Below are positions 1 through 14,944 of a stretch of 64,000 nt of DNA, one piece after another. The translations under genes were made by a program, and so were the position numbers. The notes under the pieces were generated by a model. The model ran no database searches, had not been told where the DNA came from, and was given only the letters and a program-made list of their open reading frames with translations. Position 1 is the stretch's first letter. Each line of letters starts with the position of its first letter. The stretch lies in assembly GCF_031656915.1 (NCBI RefSeq), contig NZ_CP134227.1, positions 372,001 through 436,000 of the forward strand, read 5' to 3'. This DNA comes from Nocardioides marmorisolisilvae. GTDB taxonomy: Bacteria; Actinomycetota; Actinomycetes; Propionibacteriales; Nocardioidaceae.

Positions 1-1
1 G

Positions 2-220
2 CGGGTGTTCACCAAGTTCTGGAAGTCCGGTGTCAGCGGGGGATCCGGCCTCGGCATGTACATCGTCAATGGCCTGACTCGGGTCCACGGCGGCACCGTC
101 GAGATCCTCGACGGGCCTCGCGGTGGCGCACGGGTACGGGTGCTGTGGCCGACCGCCCCGGCCGACGACGAGGGGCCGGCCGACGAATCCGGTTCGCGGG
201 CCGGGCGCCCGGCTTCCTAG
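2..220 (+). CDS. sensor histidine kinase, C-terminal fragment
   Basis: The last 72 residues of a protein whose start lies left of the window. The stretch [19 protein letters not shown] is the G2 box and following helix of the HATPase_c (GHKL) ATP-binding domain of sensor kinases, and an aromatic F-box segment (FTKFW) lies just before it. It should bind ATP and phosphorylate a His in the missing part. A disordered acidic tail follows the domain. Streptomyces species carry a PAS-type sensor kinase just upstream of pheS, so this is probably its counterpart; its signal and response regulator cannot be inferred here. Confidence 0.85.
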   Translation, partial: RVFTKFWKSGVSGGSGLGMYIVNGLTRVHGGTVEILDGPRGGARVRVLWPTAPADDEGPADESGSRAGRPAS

Positions 221-279
221 ACTGCCCCCTGCAGCCCGCCGGCGAACCGCGTCGGCACGCAAGCGTCGAAAGGCAGTCG

Positions 280-1383
280 ATGTCGGGTCCCAACTCCGAG
301 TACGACCCGGTCCAGGTGACCCCCCTCGAAGCGGTGGAGGTCGACCGGATGCGTGACGACGCCCTGGCTGCGATCGACGCTGCTGCCGACCTGGCTGCCC
401 TCAAGCAGGTCCGCCAGGCCCACGCCGGTGATCGCTCGCCGCTCGCCCTGGCCAATCGCGAGATCGGCGCGCTTCCGCCCGCCGCGCGCAAGGAGGCCGG
501 CCTGCGGGTCGGGCAGGCCCGCGGCGCGGTCGGCCAGGCCCTCGCCGCCCGGCAGGAGGTGCTCGAGGCCGCGGCCGAGGAGCAGATGCTGGTCGAGGAG
601 ACAGTCGACGTGACGCTGCCGTGGGACCGCCAGGCACGAGGCGCCCGGCACCCGATCACCACCTTCTCGGAGCGGATCGCCGACGTCTTCGTCGCGATGG
701 GGTGGGAGGTAGCGGAGGGCCCGCTGATCGAGGCCGAGTGGCTCAACTTCGACGCGCTCAACCTCGGTCCGGACCACCCCGCCCGGACCATGCAGGACAC
801 CTTCTGGACCGAGCCGGCCGAGGACCACGTCGTGCTCCGCACGCACACCTCGCCGGTGCAGGCGCGCACGATGCTCACCCGGACCCCGCCGATCTACGTG
901 GTCTGTCCGGGGCGCGTCTTCCGGACCGACGAGTACGACGCCACCCACAGCCCGGTCTTCCACCAGGTGGAGGGCCTCGTGATCGACGAAGGCATCACGA
1001 TGGCCCACCTGCGAGGGTCCCTGGACCACATGCTTCAGGCTCTCTTCGGTCCGGGGATCACCACGCGGTTCCGGCCGTCGTACTTCCCGTTCACCGAGCC
1101 GTCCGCGGAGATGGACATGGTCTGCTTCGTCTGCCGTGGCGCGGCCCCGGCCGTCGACTCGTGCCGCACCTGCCGTGGCGAGGGCTGGATCGAGCTCGGC
1201 GGCTGCGGCGTGGTGAACCCGCGCGTGCTGACCGCCTGTGGGGTCGACGCCGAGCGCTACACCGGCTTCGCCTTCGGCTTCGGCATCGACCGGATGCTGA
1301 TGTTCCGGCACGGCATCGAGGACCTCCGTGACCTCTTCGAGGGCGACGTCCGCTTCACCACTGCGTTCGGACAGGAGATCTGA
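280..1383 (+). CDS. pheS: phenylalanyl-tRNA synthetase alpha subunit
   Basis: Catalytic alpha subunit of the (alpha-beta)2 class II enzyme that charges tRNA-Phe. The 367-aa product has an N-terminal coiled coil (about residues 20-105), a motif 2 region with [13 protein letters not shown] (about 210-232) and motif 3 GFGIDR near the C-terminus. An insertion with two CxxC pairs (C282/C285 and C295/C298) sits after the [13 protein letters not shown] stretch and looks like a zinc knuckle; from memory actinobacterial PheS proteins carry it and the E. coli enzyme does not. ATG 280 has AAAGG upstream. A -10-like TAGACT at 218-223 overlaps the kinase stop. The stop TGA overlaps the pheT ATG by one base. 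Confidence 0.96.
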   Translation: MSGPNSEYDPVQVTPLEAVEVDRMRDDALAAIDAAADLAALKQVRQAHAGDRSPLALANREIGALPPAARKEAGLRVGQARGAVGQALAARQEVLEAAAEEQMLVEETVDVTLPWDRQARGARHPITTFSERIADVFVAMGWEVAEGPLIEAEWLNFDALNLGPDHPARTMQDTFWTEPAEDHVVLRTHTSPVQARTMLTRTPPIYVVCPGRVFRTDEYDATHSPVFHQVEGLVIDEGITMAHLRGSLDHMLQALFGPGITTRFRPSYFPFTEPSAEMDMVCFVCRGAAPAVDSCRTCRGEGWIELGGCGVVNPRVLTACGVDAERYTGFAFGFGIDRMLMFRHGIEDLRDLFEGDVRFTTAFGQEI

Positions 1384-3884
1384 TGCGCGCCCCCGTCTCA
1401 TGGATCCGCGAGTACGTCGACCTTCCGGACGACGTCACCGCCGCGGACCTGGCCGCCCGACTCACCGCACTCGGCCTCAAGCTCGAAGCGCTCGACCGGC
1501 CCGGCCACGACATCACCGGACCGCTGGTGATCGGCCGGGTGCTCAGCCGCGAGCCCGAGCCGCAGAAGAACGGCAAGACCATCAACTGGTGCCAGGTCGA
1601 CGTCGGCGTCGCCAACGGCACCGGCGAGCCCCAGGGCATCGTCTGTGGAGCGCACAACTTCGAGGTCGGCGATCTCGTCGTCGTCGTGCTGCCCGGGGGC
1701 GTGCTGCCAGGGAGCCAAGGGTCGGGCCCGGTGGAGATCTCCGCGCGGAAGACCTACGGGCACCTCTCCGCGGGGATGATCTGCTCCGCGAAGGAGCTGG
1801 GCCTGGGTGATGACCACTCCGGCATCATCGTGCTCCCCGCCGACGCGGGTCAGCCCGGCGACGACGTCTTCGAGCTCCTGCAGCTGCGTGACGAGGTCAT
1901 CGAGTTCGAGATCAACCCCGATCGCGCCTATGCGCTGTCGCTGCGGGGGATCGCCCGCGAGGCCGCCCTGGCGTACGACGTGCCCCTCCGCGACCCGGCC
2001 GAACGTGACACCCCGGCCGGCAACGACCAGGGGCAGCCCGTGGTCGTTGACGACCCCGGCGGCTGCCCCGTCTTCGTGACCCGCACCGTGACCGGCTTCG
2101 ACCCCGCCGCGCCGACGCCCCGCTGGATGGCTCGTCGGGTCCAGCTCGCCGGGATGCGCCCGATCAGCCTCGCGGTGGACATCACCAACTACGTGATGCT
2201 GGAGATCGGACAGCCCATCCACGGCTACGACCGTGACCGGCTGACCGGCCCGATCCGGGTGCGGCGTGCCGGCGAGGGAGAGCGGCTGACCACCCTCGAC
2301 GGGGTGGACCGGCGGCTGAGCGTCGAGGACCTGCTGATCACCGACGACACCGGGCCGATCGGGCTCGCCGGCGTGATGGGCGGTCGGACGACCGAGCTGT
2401 CCTCGACCACCACCAACATCGTGATCGAGGCCGCCCACTTCGAGCCGGTCAGCATCTTCCGGACCCAGAGGCGTCACAAGCTGCCGAGTGAGGCGTCCAA
2501 GCGATTCGAGCGTGGCGTCGACCCGACCGTGCCCCAGGCGGCGGCGGACCGGGTCGCCGAGCTGCTGGTCAGGTACGGCGGCGGCACGGTCGATCCTGGG
2601 GTGACCGTGGTCGGCGCTCCGCCGCCGGCGCGGACCGTCACCGCGACCACCGACCTTCCCGCCCGGGTGACCGGGATGCCGATCGACGCAGCCACCACGG
2701 TTGCTCACCTCGAGGCAGTCGGGTGCGCGGTCACCGTGGACGGTGCCGTGCTGACGGCCACCGTCCCACCGTGGCGGCCGGACCTGAGCGACCCCTTCGA
2801 CCTGGTCGAGGAGGTCGCCCGGATCGTCGGGTACGACCAGGTGCCGTCGGTCGTCCCGCGGCCGACCGCGGGCAAGGGGCTCACCCGGGAGCAGCGACTG
2901 CGTCGTCGGGTCGGTCGGTTCCTGGCCGGGGCCGGCGCGGTCGAGGTGCTCAACTTCCCGTTCGTGGGCGAGGCGGCCCTGGACGCACTGGGCCTTCCAG
3001 AGGGCGACCCGTGGCGGCGGACGGTGCGGCTGGCCAACCCGATCTCGAGCGAGGAGCCGTCGTACACCTCGACGCTGCTGCCCGGCGTGCTGCGCACGGC
3101 GGCTCGCAACCTGGGTCGGGGCGCGGCCGGTGTGGCGCTGTTCGAGACCGGCACGGTCGCGGTTCCGGTGGACCGGGGACCAGCACCGATCTACGGAGTG
3201 CAGATCCGCCCCTCATACGCCGAGGTCGGCAAGCTCGAGGAGGCGCTGCCCAGTCAGCCCTTGCACCTCGCGGTCGTGCTCGCCGGCGAGCACGACCGGT
3301 CCGGCTGGTGGGGCGCGGGCCGGACGGCCGGATGGGCGGACGCTGTCGGACTGGTCCGCGACCTCGCGACCGAGCTCGGAGTCAGTGCGGCGACGCGGAC
3401 CGCCTCACGGATGCCGTGGCACCCAGGCCGGTGTGCCGCGCTGGTGCTGGACGGCGGTGCTGAGCTCGGTCATGCGGGCGAGCTGCACCCACGGGTCTGC
3501 GCCGCCTTCGGCCTGCCACGCGGTACGGCGGCCCTGGAGATCGACCTCGACCTGCTCATGGCCGCAGCCGTCGACATCGTGCCCGCCCCGACGTTCTCCA
3601 CCTATCCGCTGGCCAAGGAGGACGTCGCGCTCGTGGTCGCCGACGACGTCCCGGCCGCGGACGTGGCGGCGACGCTGCGGGCCGGTGCCGGTGCGCTCTG
3701 CGAGTCGGTGCGGCTCTTCGATGTGTTCACCGGAGAGCAGGTGGGCGAGGGGCGCAAGTCGCTGGCCTTCGCGCTTCGCTTCCGCGCCTCGGATCGCACG
3801 CTGACCGAGGCGGAGACGGCTGCCGCGCGCGACGCCGCGGTGGCGCTGGCCGCCGAGCGGCACGCAGCCGTCCAACGGGTCTGA
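1383..3884 (+). CDS. pheT: phenylalanyl-tRNA synthetase beta subunit
   Basis: Beta subunit (833 aa, full length) of phenylalanyl-tRNA synthetase, responsible for tRNA binding and editing of misacylated Tyr. Domain order expected and visible: OB-fold tRNA-binding domain (about 40-150), B3/B4 editing domain (about 215-375; contains PSEASKRFERGVDP), B5, a catalytic-like core, and a C-terminal anticodon-binding FDX-ACB domain (about 740-833; STYPLAKEDVALVV). The ATG shares its A with the pheS stop (TGATG), so the two subunits should be translationally coupled. It converges on the next gene with only 9 nt between the two stops. Confidence 0.96.
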   Translation: MRAPVSWIREYVDLPDDVTAADLAARLTALGLKLEALDRPGHDITGPLVIGRVLSREPEPQKNGKTINWCQVDVGVANGTGEPQGIVCGAHNFEVGDLVVVVLPGGVLPGSQGSGPVEISARKTYGHLSAGMICSAKELGLGDDHSGIIVLPADAGQPGDDVFELLQLRDEVIEFEINPDRAYALSLRGIAREAALAYDVPLRDPAERDTPAGNDQGQPVVVDDPGGCPVFVTRTVTGFDPAAPTPRWMARRVQLAGMRPISLAVDITNYVMLEIGQPIHGYDRDRLTGPIRVRRAGEGERLTTLDGVDRRLSVEDLLITDDTGPIGLAGVMGGRTTELSSTTTNIVIEAAHFEPVSIFRTQRRHKLPSEASKRFERGVDPTVPQAAADRVAELLVRYGGGTVDPGVTVVGAPPPARTVTATTDLPARVTGMPIDAATTVAHLEAVGCAVTVDGAVLTATVPPWRPDLSDPFDLVEEVARIVGYDQVPSVVPRPTAGKGLTREQRLRRRVGRFLAGAGAVEVLNFPFVGEAALDALGLPEGDPWRRTVRLANPISSEEPSYTSTLLPGVLRTAARNLGRGAAGVALFETGTVAVPVDRGPAPIYGVQIRPSYAEVGKLEEALPSQPLHLAVVLAGEHDRSGWWGAGRTAGWADAVGLVRDLATELGVSAATRTASRMPWHPGRCAALVLDGGAELGHAGELHPRVCAAFGLPRGTAALEIDLDLLMAAAVDIVPAPTFSTYPLAKEDVALVVADDVPAADVAATLRAGAGALCESVRLFDVFTGEQVGEGRKSLAFALRFRASDRTLTEAETAAARDAAVALAAERHAAVQRV

Positions 3885-3893
3885 CCGGCGCGG

Positions 3894-6140
<2,247 letters not shown>

Positions 6141-6156
6141 GCAGAAGGATCCATCG

Positions 6157-7308
6157 ATGAGCATCACCCACCCCCGGGGCTTTCGGGCCGCCGGCGTCGC
6201 CGCCGGGCTGAAGGCCAGCGGAGCCCCCGACATGGCGTTGGTCGTCAACGACGGCCCGACCCACGACAACGCCACCGTCTTCACCAGCAACCGCTGCAAG
6301 GCCAACCCTGTGCTCTGGAGCGAGCAGGTCGTCAAGGACGGCACCGTGCGTGCGGTCGTGCTGAACTCCGGCGGGGCGAACTGCTATACGGGTCCGGACG
6401 GCTTCCAGACGACCCACGCCGTCGCCGAGCAGGTGGCCGGGGCCATCGGCGCAGGCGCGATCGACGTGGTCGTCTGCTCGACCGGCCTGATCGGCCTCGC
6501 CAACGACCGCAGCCGGCTGCTCGACGGGGTGACGGCCCTGCACGGCGCGTTGTCGGAGGACGGCGGTCACGACGCGGCCACCGCGATCATGACGACCGAC
6601 ACCGTGCCGAAGGAGGTCGTCGTCGAAGGCGCCGGCTGGTCGATCGGCGGGATGGCCAAGGGGGCCGGCATGCTGGCCCCGCAGCTGGCCACCATGTTGG
6701 TGGTGCTGACCACGGACGCCGTCGTACCCGCCGCGGACCTCGACACCGCGCTGCGGGCGGCCACCCGGGTCAGCTTCGACCGTCTGGACTCCGACGGCTG
6801 CATGTCGACCAACGACACGGTGACCCTGCTGGCCAGCGGGGCGAGCGGGATCACGCCCACGGTGGAGGACTTCACCCGGGCGCTGACCCAGACGTGCAGC
6901 GACCTGGCCATGCAGCTGCTCGGCGACGCCGAGGGCGCGGACCACGAGATCGCGATCACCGTGCTCAACGCGGCCAGCGAGCAGGATGCCGTCGACGTCG
7001 GCCGCAGCATCGCGCGCAGCAACCTGTTCAAGGCCGCGGTCTTCGGAAAGGACCCCAACTGGGGCCGCGTACTGGCCAGCATCGGGACCACGGCCGCCGC
7101 GTTCGACCCCGCCGACCTCGACGTCGCGATGAACGGTGTGTGGGTCTGCCGAAGCTCCACCCCGTACGCCGACCCGGCCGAGGTCGACCTCGCACCCCGT
7201 GAGGTGACGGTGACCGTCGACCTCAAGGCGGGCCAGGAGCGTGCGACCGTCTGGACCAACGACCTGACGCACGCCTACGTCCACGAGAACAGCGCGTACT
7301 CCTCATGA
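6157..7308 (+). CDS. argJ: bifunctional ornithine acetyltransferase / N-acetylglutamate synthase
   Basis: ArgJ (383 aa) transfers the acetyl group of N-acetylornithine back to glutamate and, in bifunctional forms, also uses acetyl-CoA. The self-cleavage site ATML is present, with the nucleophilic Thr at residue 179, and is preceded by KGAGMLAP. The precursor should split into alpha and beta chains. A good Shine-Dalgarno sequence (AGAAGGA, 6142-6148) precedes ATG 6157. The stop overlaps the argB start (ATGA). A cyclic (recycling) arginine pathway is implied by argJ with no argE or separate argA in this cluster. Confidence 0.96.
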   Translation: MSITHPRGFRAAGVAAGLKASGAPDMALVVNDGPTHDNATVFTSNRCKANPVLWSEQVVKDGTVRAVVLNSGGANCYTGPDGFQTTHAVAEQVAGAIGAGAIDVVVCSTGLIGLANDRSRLLDGVTALHGALSEDGGHDAATAIMTTDTVPKEVVVEGAGWSIGGMAKGAGMLAPQLATMLVVLTTDAVVPAADLDTALRAATRVSFDRLDSDGCMSTNDTVTLLASGASGITPTVEDFTRALTQTCSDLAMQLLGDAEGADHEIAITVLNAASEQDAVDVGRSIARSNLFKAAVFGKDPNWGRVLASIGTTAAAFDPADLDVAMNGVWVCRSSTPYADPAEVDLAPREVTVTVDLKAGQERATVWTNDLTHAYVHENSAYSS

Positions 7309-8249
7309 CGACCTCACCAACGGGCGACGAGCCCGATCTGCGCCCGGCGGTCGACCCCACGAAGGCCGTCACGCTGGCGGCCGCGCTGCCGTGGCTGATG
7401 CGGTACCACGGCAAGGTCGTCGTGGTGAAGTACGGCGGCAACGCGATGACCGACGACGCTTTGAAGCGGGCGTTCGCCGAGGATGTCGTCTTCCTGCGGT
7501 ACGCCGGCTTCAAGCCCGTCGTGGTGCACGGGGGAGGACCGCAGATCTCCCAGATGCTCGACCGCCTGGGCATCCACAGCGAGTTCAAGGGCGGCCTGCG
7601 CGTCACCACCGACGAGGCCATGGACGTGGTCCGGATGGTGCTGGTCGGTCAGGTCCAGCGGGAGCTGGTCGGCCTGATCAATGCGCACGGCCCGCTGGCG
7701 GTCGGACTGTCCGGCGAGGACGGCGGGCTGTTCACCGCTCGCCGTACGGGCACGGTCGTGGACGGCGAGGAGGTCGACCTCGGCCTGGTCGGCGAGGTCG
7801 CGTCCGTGCAGCCCGAGGCGGTGCTGGACGTGATCGAGGCGGGTCGGATCCCGGTGATCTCCTCGGTGGCCCCGGATCCGGGCGGAGCGGTGCACAACGT
7901 CAATGCCGACACGGCCGCCGCAGCCCTCGCGATCGCCCTGCGGGCCGAGAAGCTGCTGGTGCTCACCGACGTGGAGGGCCTCTACCGCGACTGGCCGGAC
8001 AGCGAGGACGTCATCGGCGAGATCAGCCCGGAGGCACTGGCCGAGCTGATGCCGCGACTCGCCAGCGGGATGGTCCCGAAGATGCAGGCGTGCCTGAATG
8101 CAGTGACCGGCGGGGTGCCGCGCGCCACGGTCGTCGACGGCCGCGAGCCACACGCGGTGCTGCTGGAGATCTTCACCGACGAGGGCGTCGGCACCCAGGT
8201 CCTGCCCGGGGTGGACACCAAGATCAGGAAGGCCAAGGCCCATGACTGA
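7305..8249 (+). CDS. argB: acetylglutamate kinase
   Basis: Phosphorylates N-acetylglutamate, normally the arginine-inhibited step in organisms that use ArgJ. The 314-aa product has the amino-acid-kinase motifs KYGGNAM (about residue 43) and [10 protein letters not shown], and ends with a C-terminal [15 protein letters not shown] segment typical of the family. The N-terminal extension of about 25 residues before the kinase core is of the type associated with hexameric, arginine-sensitive enzymes (family knowledge). ATG 7305 overlaps the argJ stop by 4 nt, and argD begins 8 nt before its end. Confidence 0.96.
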   Translation: MTTSPTGDEPDLRPAVDPTKAVTLAAALPWLMRYHGKVVVVKYGGNAMTDDALKRAFAEDVVFLRYAGFKPVVVHGGGPQISQMLDRLGIHSEFKGGLRVTTDEAMDVVRMVLVGQVQRELVGLINAHGPLAVGLSGEDGGLFTARRTGTVVDGEEVDLGLVGEVASVQPEAVLDVIEAGRIPVISSVAPDPGGAVHNVNADTAAAALAIALRAEKLLVLTDVEGLYRDWPDSEDVIGEISPEALAELMPRLASGMVPKMQACLNAVTGGVPRATVVDGREPHAVLLEIFTDEGVGTQVLPGVDTKIRKAKAHD

Positions 8250-9420
8250 CCTGCAGGAGCGGTACGCCGCCTCGCTGATGAACACCTTCGGCCAGCCGCT
8301 GCTGGTGCTGGCCCGGGGCCGCGGAGCGCACGTCTGGGACACCGACGGCAAGGAGTACGTCGACCTGCTCGGCGGGATCGCCGTCAATGCGCTCGGGCAC
8401 GCCCACCCGCGTCTCGTCGAGGCCGTCACCGGACAGCTGCAGACGCTCGGCCACGTCTCGAACTTCTTCACCACCGAGCCCCAGGTCGCGCTCGCCGAGA
8501 AGCTGATCGCACTGCTCGGCACCCCGGGCAAGGCGTTCTTCACCAACTCCGGCACCGAGGCCAACGAGGCCGCTCTCAAGCTGACCCGGCGGACCGGCCG
8601 CACCCATCTCGTCGCCGGCGAGGGCGCGTTCCACGGACGGACGATGGGCGCGCTGGCGCTGACCGCGAAGGCGGCGTACCGCGAGCCCTTCGAGCCGCTG
8701 CCTGGCGACGTCTCCTTCGTGCCGTACGGCGACGCCGAGGCGCTCGCCGGGGCGGTGACCGATCGCACCGCGGCTGTCGTCCTGGAGCCGATCCAGGGCG
8801 AGGCCGGTGTGGTCGTCCCACCCGACGGCTACCTCGCCGCCGCCCGGGAGCTCACGCGAGAGCGCGGCGCGCTGCTCTGGCTCGATGAGGTGCAGACCGG
8901 GATGGGCCGGACCGGCGGCTGGTTCGCCGCCGCAGACCAGCCGACCATCGCACCTGACGTGGTCACCCTGGCCAAGGGGCTGGCCGGCGGGTTCCCGATC
9001 GGCGCCTGCCTCGCCACCGGGGCAGCTGCCGACCTGCTCCAGCCCGGCAACCACGGCACCACCTTCGGCGGCAACCCGGTGGCCTGCGCGGCCGCGTTAG
9101 CGGTGATCGAGACCATCGAGGACGAGGGCCTGCTCGAGCACGCGGCGACCCTCGGTCACACGCTGACAGAGGGCCTCGCAGCCGACCCACGGGTGGCCGA
9201 GGTGCGCGGGGAGGGCCTGCTGATCGGGCTGGACCTGACCGAGTCGAGGTCGGCCGAGGTGACCGCCGCCGCACGGCAGGCGGGCTTCATCATCAACAAC
9301 CCGACACCCGCGCGGATCCGGCTCGCGCCACCGTTGGTGCTCACCGAGCAGGACGTCGCGGACTTCCTCGCGGCCTGGCCCGGCATCCTCGACGCCGCGA
9401 TAACGGAGGCCGGTCGATGA
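8242..9420 (+). CDS. argD: acetylornithine aminotransferase
   Basis: PLP-dependent class III aminotransferase (392 aa) that converts N-acetylglutamate semialdehyde to N-acetylornithine. Key segments are [16 protein letters not shown], the cofactor-binding [10 protein letters not shown], and the Schiff-base Lys245 in [15 protein letters not shown]. Length and motifs are ordinary for ArgD. It starts within the last 8 nt of argB and its stop overlaps the argF ATG (ATGA). Confidence 0.95.
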   Translation: MTDLQERYAASLMNTFGQPLLVLARGRGAHVWDTDGKEYVDLLGGIAVNALGHAHPRLVEAVTGQLQTLGHVSNFFTTEPQVALAEKLIALLGTPGKAFFTNSGTEANEAALKLTRRTGRTHLVAGEGAFHGRTMGALALTAKAAYREPFEPLPGDVSFVPYGDAEALAGAVTDRTAAVVLEPIQGEAGVVVPPDGYLAAARELTRERGALLWLDEVQTGMGRTGGWFAAADQPTIAPDVVTLAKGLAGGFPIGACLATGAAADLLQPGNHGTTFGGNPVACAAALAVIETIEDEGLLEHAATLGHTLTEGLAADPRVAEVRGEGLLIGLDLTESRSAEVTAAARQAGFIINNPTPARIRLAPPLVLTEQDVADFLAAWPGILDAAITEAGR

Positions 9421-10336
9421 GGAGCTTCTTGCGCGACGACGACCTGACTCCGGAGGAGCAGCACGCCCTCCTCGACCTGGCCGTCCGGATGAAGTCCGCC
9501 CCCTTCGGCCATCGGCCGCTGGCCGGCCCGGAGACGGTCGCGATGATCTTCGACAAGCCGACCCTGCGCACCCAGGCGTCCTTCGCGGCGGGCATCGCCG
9601 AGCTCGGCGGCCACCCCATGCTGGTCGACGGCACCCTCGCCGGGATCGGGGTGCGGGAGTCGATCGCCGACGTCGCTCGTGTCCTGGGACGACAGGCCGG
9701 CATCATCGTCTGGCGCACCGGCGACCAGTCCCGGATCGACGAGATGGCGGCGTACGCCGGCGTCCCGGTCGTGAACGCGTTGACCGACCAATTCCATCCC
9801 TGCCAGCTGCTCGCGGACCTGCTCACCGTCCGCGAGCACCACGGGTCGCTCGAAGGGCGTTCGGTGGCCTTCGTGGGCGACGTCGGCTGCAACATGGGCC
9901 ACTCCTGGCTGCTCGCCGGGGCGACCGCCGGCATGCATGTCCGGGTCAGCGGCCCCAGCGGCTACGAGCCCGACCCCGACGTGCTGGCGGCTGCGCAGCA
10001 GATCGCCGCGGGAACCGGGGGATCCGCGACCGTCGTCGCCGACCCCCGGGATGCCGCCGAGGCAGCCGACGTCCTCGTGACGGACACCTGGGTCTCGATG
10101 GGCAAGGAGGACGAGGCCGCCGCGCGGGCGGCGGCATTCGGGCCCTGGCAGCTCAACGCGGAGCTGCTGGCCCTGGCCGACCCGGCCGCCCTGGTGCTGC
10201 ACTGCCTTCCCGCCTACCGGGGCAAGGAGATCACCGCGGAGGTGCTCGACGGTCCTCGAAGCGCGGTGTGGGACGAGGCCGAGAACCGTCGGCACGCCCA
10301 GAAGGCGGTGCTCGCCTGGCTCTCGGAGCAGCGCCG

Positions 10337-10340
<4 letters not shown>
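9417..10340 (+). CDS. argF: ornithine carbamoyltransferase with altered carbamoyl-phosphate motif
   Basis: Makes citrulline from ornithine and carbamoyl phosphate. The 307-aa product has the ornithine/carbamoyl motif FHPCQ, the catalytic HCLPAYRG loop and the family C-terminus [13 protein letters not shown]. The usual carbamoyl-phosphate loop STRTR reads T49-L-R-T-Q53: the central Arg51 and Thr52 remain, while Ser, Thr and the last Arg are replaced. As the only carbamoyltransferase in an otherwise complete cluster it is almost certainly the functional ArgF, but the substitution may alter kinetics. It overlaps argD and argR by 4 nt each. Confidence 0.92.
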
Positions 10341-12817
<2,477 letters not shown>

Positions 12818-12907
12818 CCCGGTCGACCGTGCACCGACCGGGCCTTGACGAGCCGCGGGCCGCACCCGAGGCTGATCGGGTCCGGCACGGCACTGGAAGG
12901 TGGCACC

Positions 12908-13204
12908 ATGGCCCAGCTCATCGTCCTCTACGGGCATCCCACGGACCCGTCGGCCTTCGACGACCACTACACCGGTCACCACGTGCCGCTCGCGAAGACC
13001 GTTCCCGGTTGCCGGGCGATGAGCTGGGGCCATCTGACCACCCTCGACGGGAGCCGGCCGGACTACTACCTCAGTGCGGTGCTCACGTTCGACTCCGTGG
13101 AGTCGCTCAAGCGCTCGCTGGCCACTCCCGAGGGTCAGGCGGTCGCCGCCGACGTCGGGACGTTCGCTACCGGCGGGGCCACGGTCCTCGTCCAAGAGGA
13201 CTGA
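12908..13204 (+). CDS. EthD-family dimeric alpha-beta barrel protein
   Basis: A 98-aa protein with the EthD/ferredoxin-like alpha+beta barrel pattern: MAQLIVLYGHPTDPSAFDDHYTGHHVPLAKTVPG at the N-terminus, where the paired His (HYTGHH) and the LAKTVPG turn are typical. Family members are small dimers, some involved in degradation of ethers or polyketide-like rings, but most have no known reaction. GGAAGG lies just before ATG 12908. It is followed 7 nt later by a thioesterase gene, so the two are likely co-expressed. Confidence 0.8.
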   Translation: MAQLIVLYGHPTDPSAFDDHYTGHHVPLAKTVPGCRAMSWGHLTTLDGSRPDYYLSAVLTFDSVESLKRSLATPEGQAVAADVGTFATGGATVLVQED

Positions 13205-13211
13205 GTACGCC

Positions 13212-13616
13212 GTGCCGCTCGACACCGCCAGCCTGAACCAGCTGATGCCGTTCGGTGCCCACCTGGGTCTCGACCTGGTCTCCGCTACGCCCGAGGAGGT
13301 GGTCGCCACGCTCTCGTGGCGTGCCGAGCTGTGCACTGCAGGAGGCCTCTTGCACGGAGGTGCGTTGATGGGCCTCACCGACTCCGTCGGTGGCGTGGTC
13401 GCGTTCCTCAACCTGCCCGAGGGCGTCACCACGTCCACCATCTCATCCAGCTCGGTGTTCCTCCGCGGTGCGCGCGAGGGGCTCGTCACGGCGACGGGCC
13501 GTCGACTGCACCGCGGACGCAGCACGATCGTCGTCGAGACCACAGTGACCGACGAGCAGGGGCGTGCGCTCGTCCGGACCACCCAGACCCAGGCCGTCCT
13601 CGTCCCCACCAGCTGA
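13212..13616 (+). CDS. PaaI-family hotdog thioesterase
   Basis: A 134-aa single hotdog domain. The segment ELCTAGGLLHGGALMGLTDSVGG contains the HGGxxxxLxD signature whose residues activate the thioester in PaaI/4HBT-type acyl-CoA thioesterases. The C-terminal strands GREGLVTATGRRLHRGRSTIVVETTV complete the fold. The acyl substrate is unknown. GTG 13212 was chosen because the upstream part of the frame lies inside the EthD gene. tyrS follows after 68 nt. Confidence 0.88.
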   Translation: MPLDTASLNQLMPFGAHLGLDLVSATPEEVVATLSWRAELCTAGGLLHGGALMGLTDSVGGVVAFLNLPEGVTTSTISSSSVFLRGAREGLVTATGRRLHRGRSTIVVETTVTDEQGRALVRTTQTQAVLVPTS

Positions 13617-13684
13617 ACCCGTTGGCCCGGCCCGCGGCCGATGGGTGAGGATGGGACGACAGCACTGACCCGGAAAGGCCCGAT

Positions 13685-14944
13685 GTGTCCATCGACCCCC
13701 ACCTCCTCGACGATCTCGAGTGGCGCGGACTGATCGCGCACGCGACGGACCGCGATGCCCTGCGCGAAGCGCTCACGACGGGCAGCGTGCGGTTCTACGT
13801 GGGGTTCGACCCGACCGCCCCGAGCCTGCACATGGGCCACCTCGTCCAGATCCTCACCGCAAAGCGGCTCCAGCAGGCGGGACACACGCCGTACGCACTG
13901 GTCGGCGGCGCCACCGGGATGATCGGCGACCCGAGGGAGTCGGGCGAACGGACCCTCAACGACCTCGACACGGTCAAGCAGTGGGTCGACCGCGTGCGCC
14001 ACCAGATCGAGCCGTTCTTGTCCTTCGAGGGCGAGAACGCCGCGACGATGGTGAACAACTACGACTGGACGGCCAGCCTGTCGACGATCGACTTCCTGCG
14101 TGACATCGGCAAGCATTTCCCGGTCAACCGGATGCTGGCCCGAGACGTGGTGCGCAGCCGGCTGGAGGCGGGCATCAGCTACACCGAGTTCAGCTACGTC
14201 CTGCTGCAGTCGATGGACTTCTTGAACCTCTACCGCGACCACGGCGTACGGCTGCAGTTCGGCGGCTCCGACCAGTGGGGCAACCTCACCGCCGGCGTGG
14301 ACCTGATCAGGCGGAGCGTCGGCGGGCAGGCGCACGCGATCGCCACACCGCTGATGACCCGGTCGGACGGCACGAAGTACGGCAAGACCGAGGGCGGCGC
14401 CCTGTGGCTGGACTCCGACATGATGTCGCCGTACGCCTTCCACCAGTTCTGGCTCAACGTCGAGGATGCCAAGGTCGGCGAGCTGCTCCGGGTGTTCACC
14501 TTCCTGCCCAGGGACGAGATCGAGTCGCTCGAGGCGCAGACGGACGAGAAGCCCTTCCTGCGGGCCGGCCAGAAGGCACTCGCGGACGAGGTCACCACCC
14601 TGGTCCACGGCGAGAAGGAGACGGCGCAGGCGAAGGCTGCGGCGTCCGCCCTCTTCGGTGGCGGTGAGCTCCGCGCGCTGAGCCCGACGACCCTGTCCGC
14701 CGCGCTCACCGAGGCCGGCGCTGCGGCCGCGCCACTGGGGACGCCGTACGTCGACCTGCTGGTGGCCGCCGGCCTGGCGAAGAGCAAGGGGGAGGCGCGT
14801 CGGACGATCAGCGAAGGCGGGGCCTACCTCAACAACGAGCGGGTGACCGACCCGGATCTCGTCCCCTGCGCCGACGACCTGATCGACGGCTGGGCAGTGC
14901 TGCGTCGCGGCAAGAAGCACCTCGCGGGCGTCAGACTGGGCTGA
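13685..14944 (+). CDS. tyrS: tyrosyl-tRNA synthetase
   Basis: Class I synthetase charging tRNA-Tyr (419 aa). The HIGH-type motif reads H49-M-G-H52 after FDPTAPSL, and the KMSKS-type loop reads K231-Y-G-K-T, the bacterial TyrRS form. A C-terminal S4-like RNA-binding domain (KGEARRTISEGGAYLNNERV, about 350-415) recognises the tRNA variable arm. The start is GTG 13685, with GGAAAGG at 13672-13678; the ATG at 13683 is in another frame. The stop shares its A with the ATG that opens the next, damaged gene. Confidence 0.95.
   Translation: MSIDPHLLDDLEWRGLIAHATDRDALREALTTGSVRFYVGFDPTAPSLHMGHLVQILTAKRLQQAGHTPYALVGGATGMIGDPRESGERTLNDLDTVKQWVDRVRHQIEPFLSFEGENAATMVNNYDWTASLSTIDFLRDIGKHFPVNRMLARDVVRSRLEAGISYTEFSYVLLQSMDFLNLYRDHGVRLQFGGSDQWGNLTAGVDLIRRSVGGQAHAIATPLMTRSDGTKYGKTEGGALWLDSDMMSPYAFHQFWLNVEDAKVGELLRVFTFLPRDEIESLEAQTDEKPFLRAGQKALADEVTTLVHGEKETAQAKAAASALFGGGELRALSPTTLSAALTEAGAAAAPLGTPYVDLLVAAGLAKSKGEARRTISEGGAYLNNERVTDPDLVPCADDLIDGWAVLRRGKKHLAGVRLG

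Noticed and set aside
221-279. T-box or attenuator upstream of pheS
   Set aside because: The leader is about 50 nt, too short for a T-box, and no specifier or terminator hairpin is visible.
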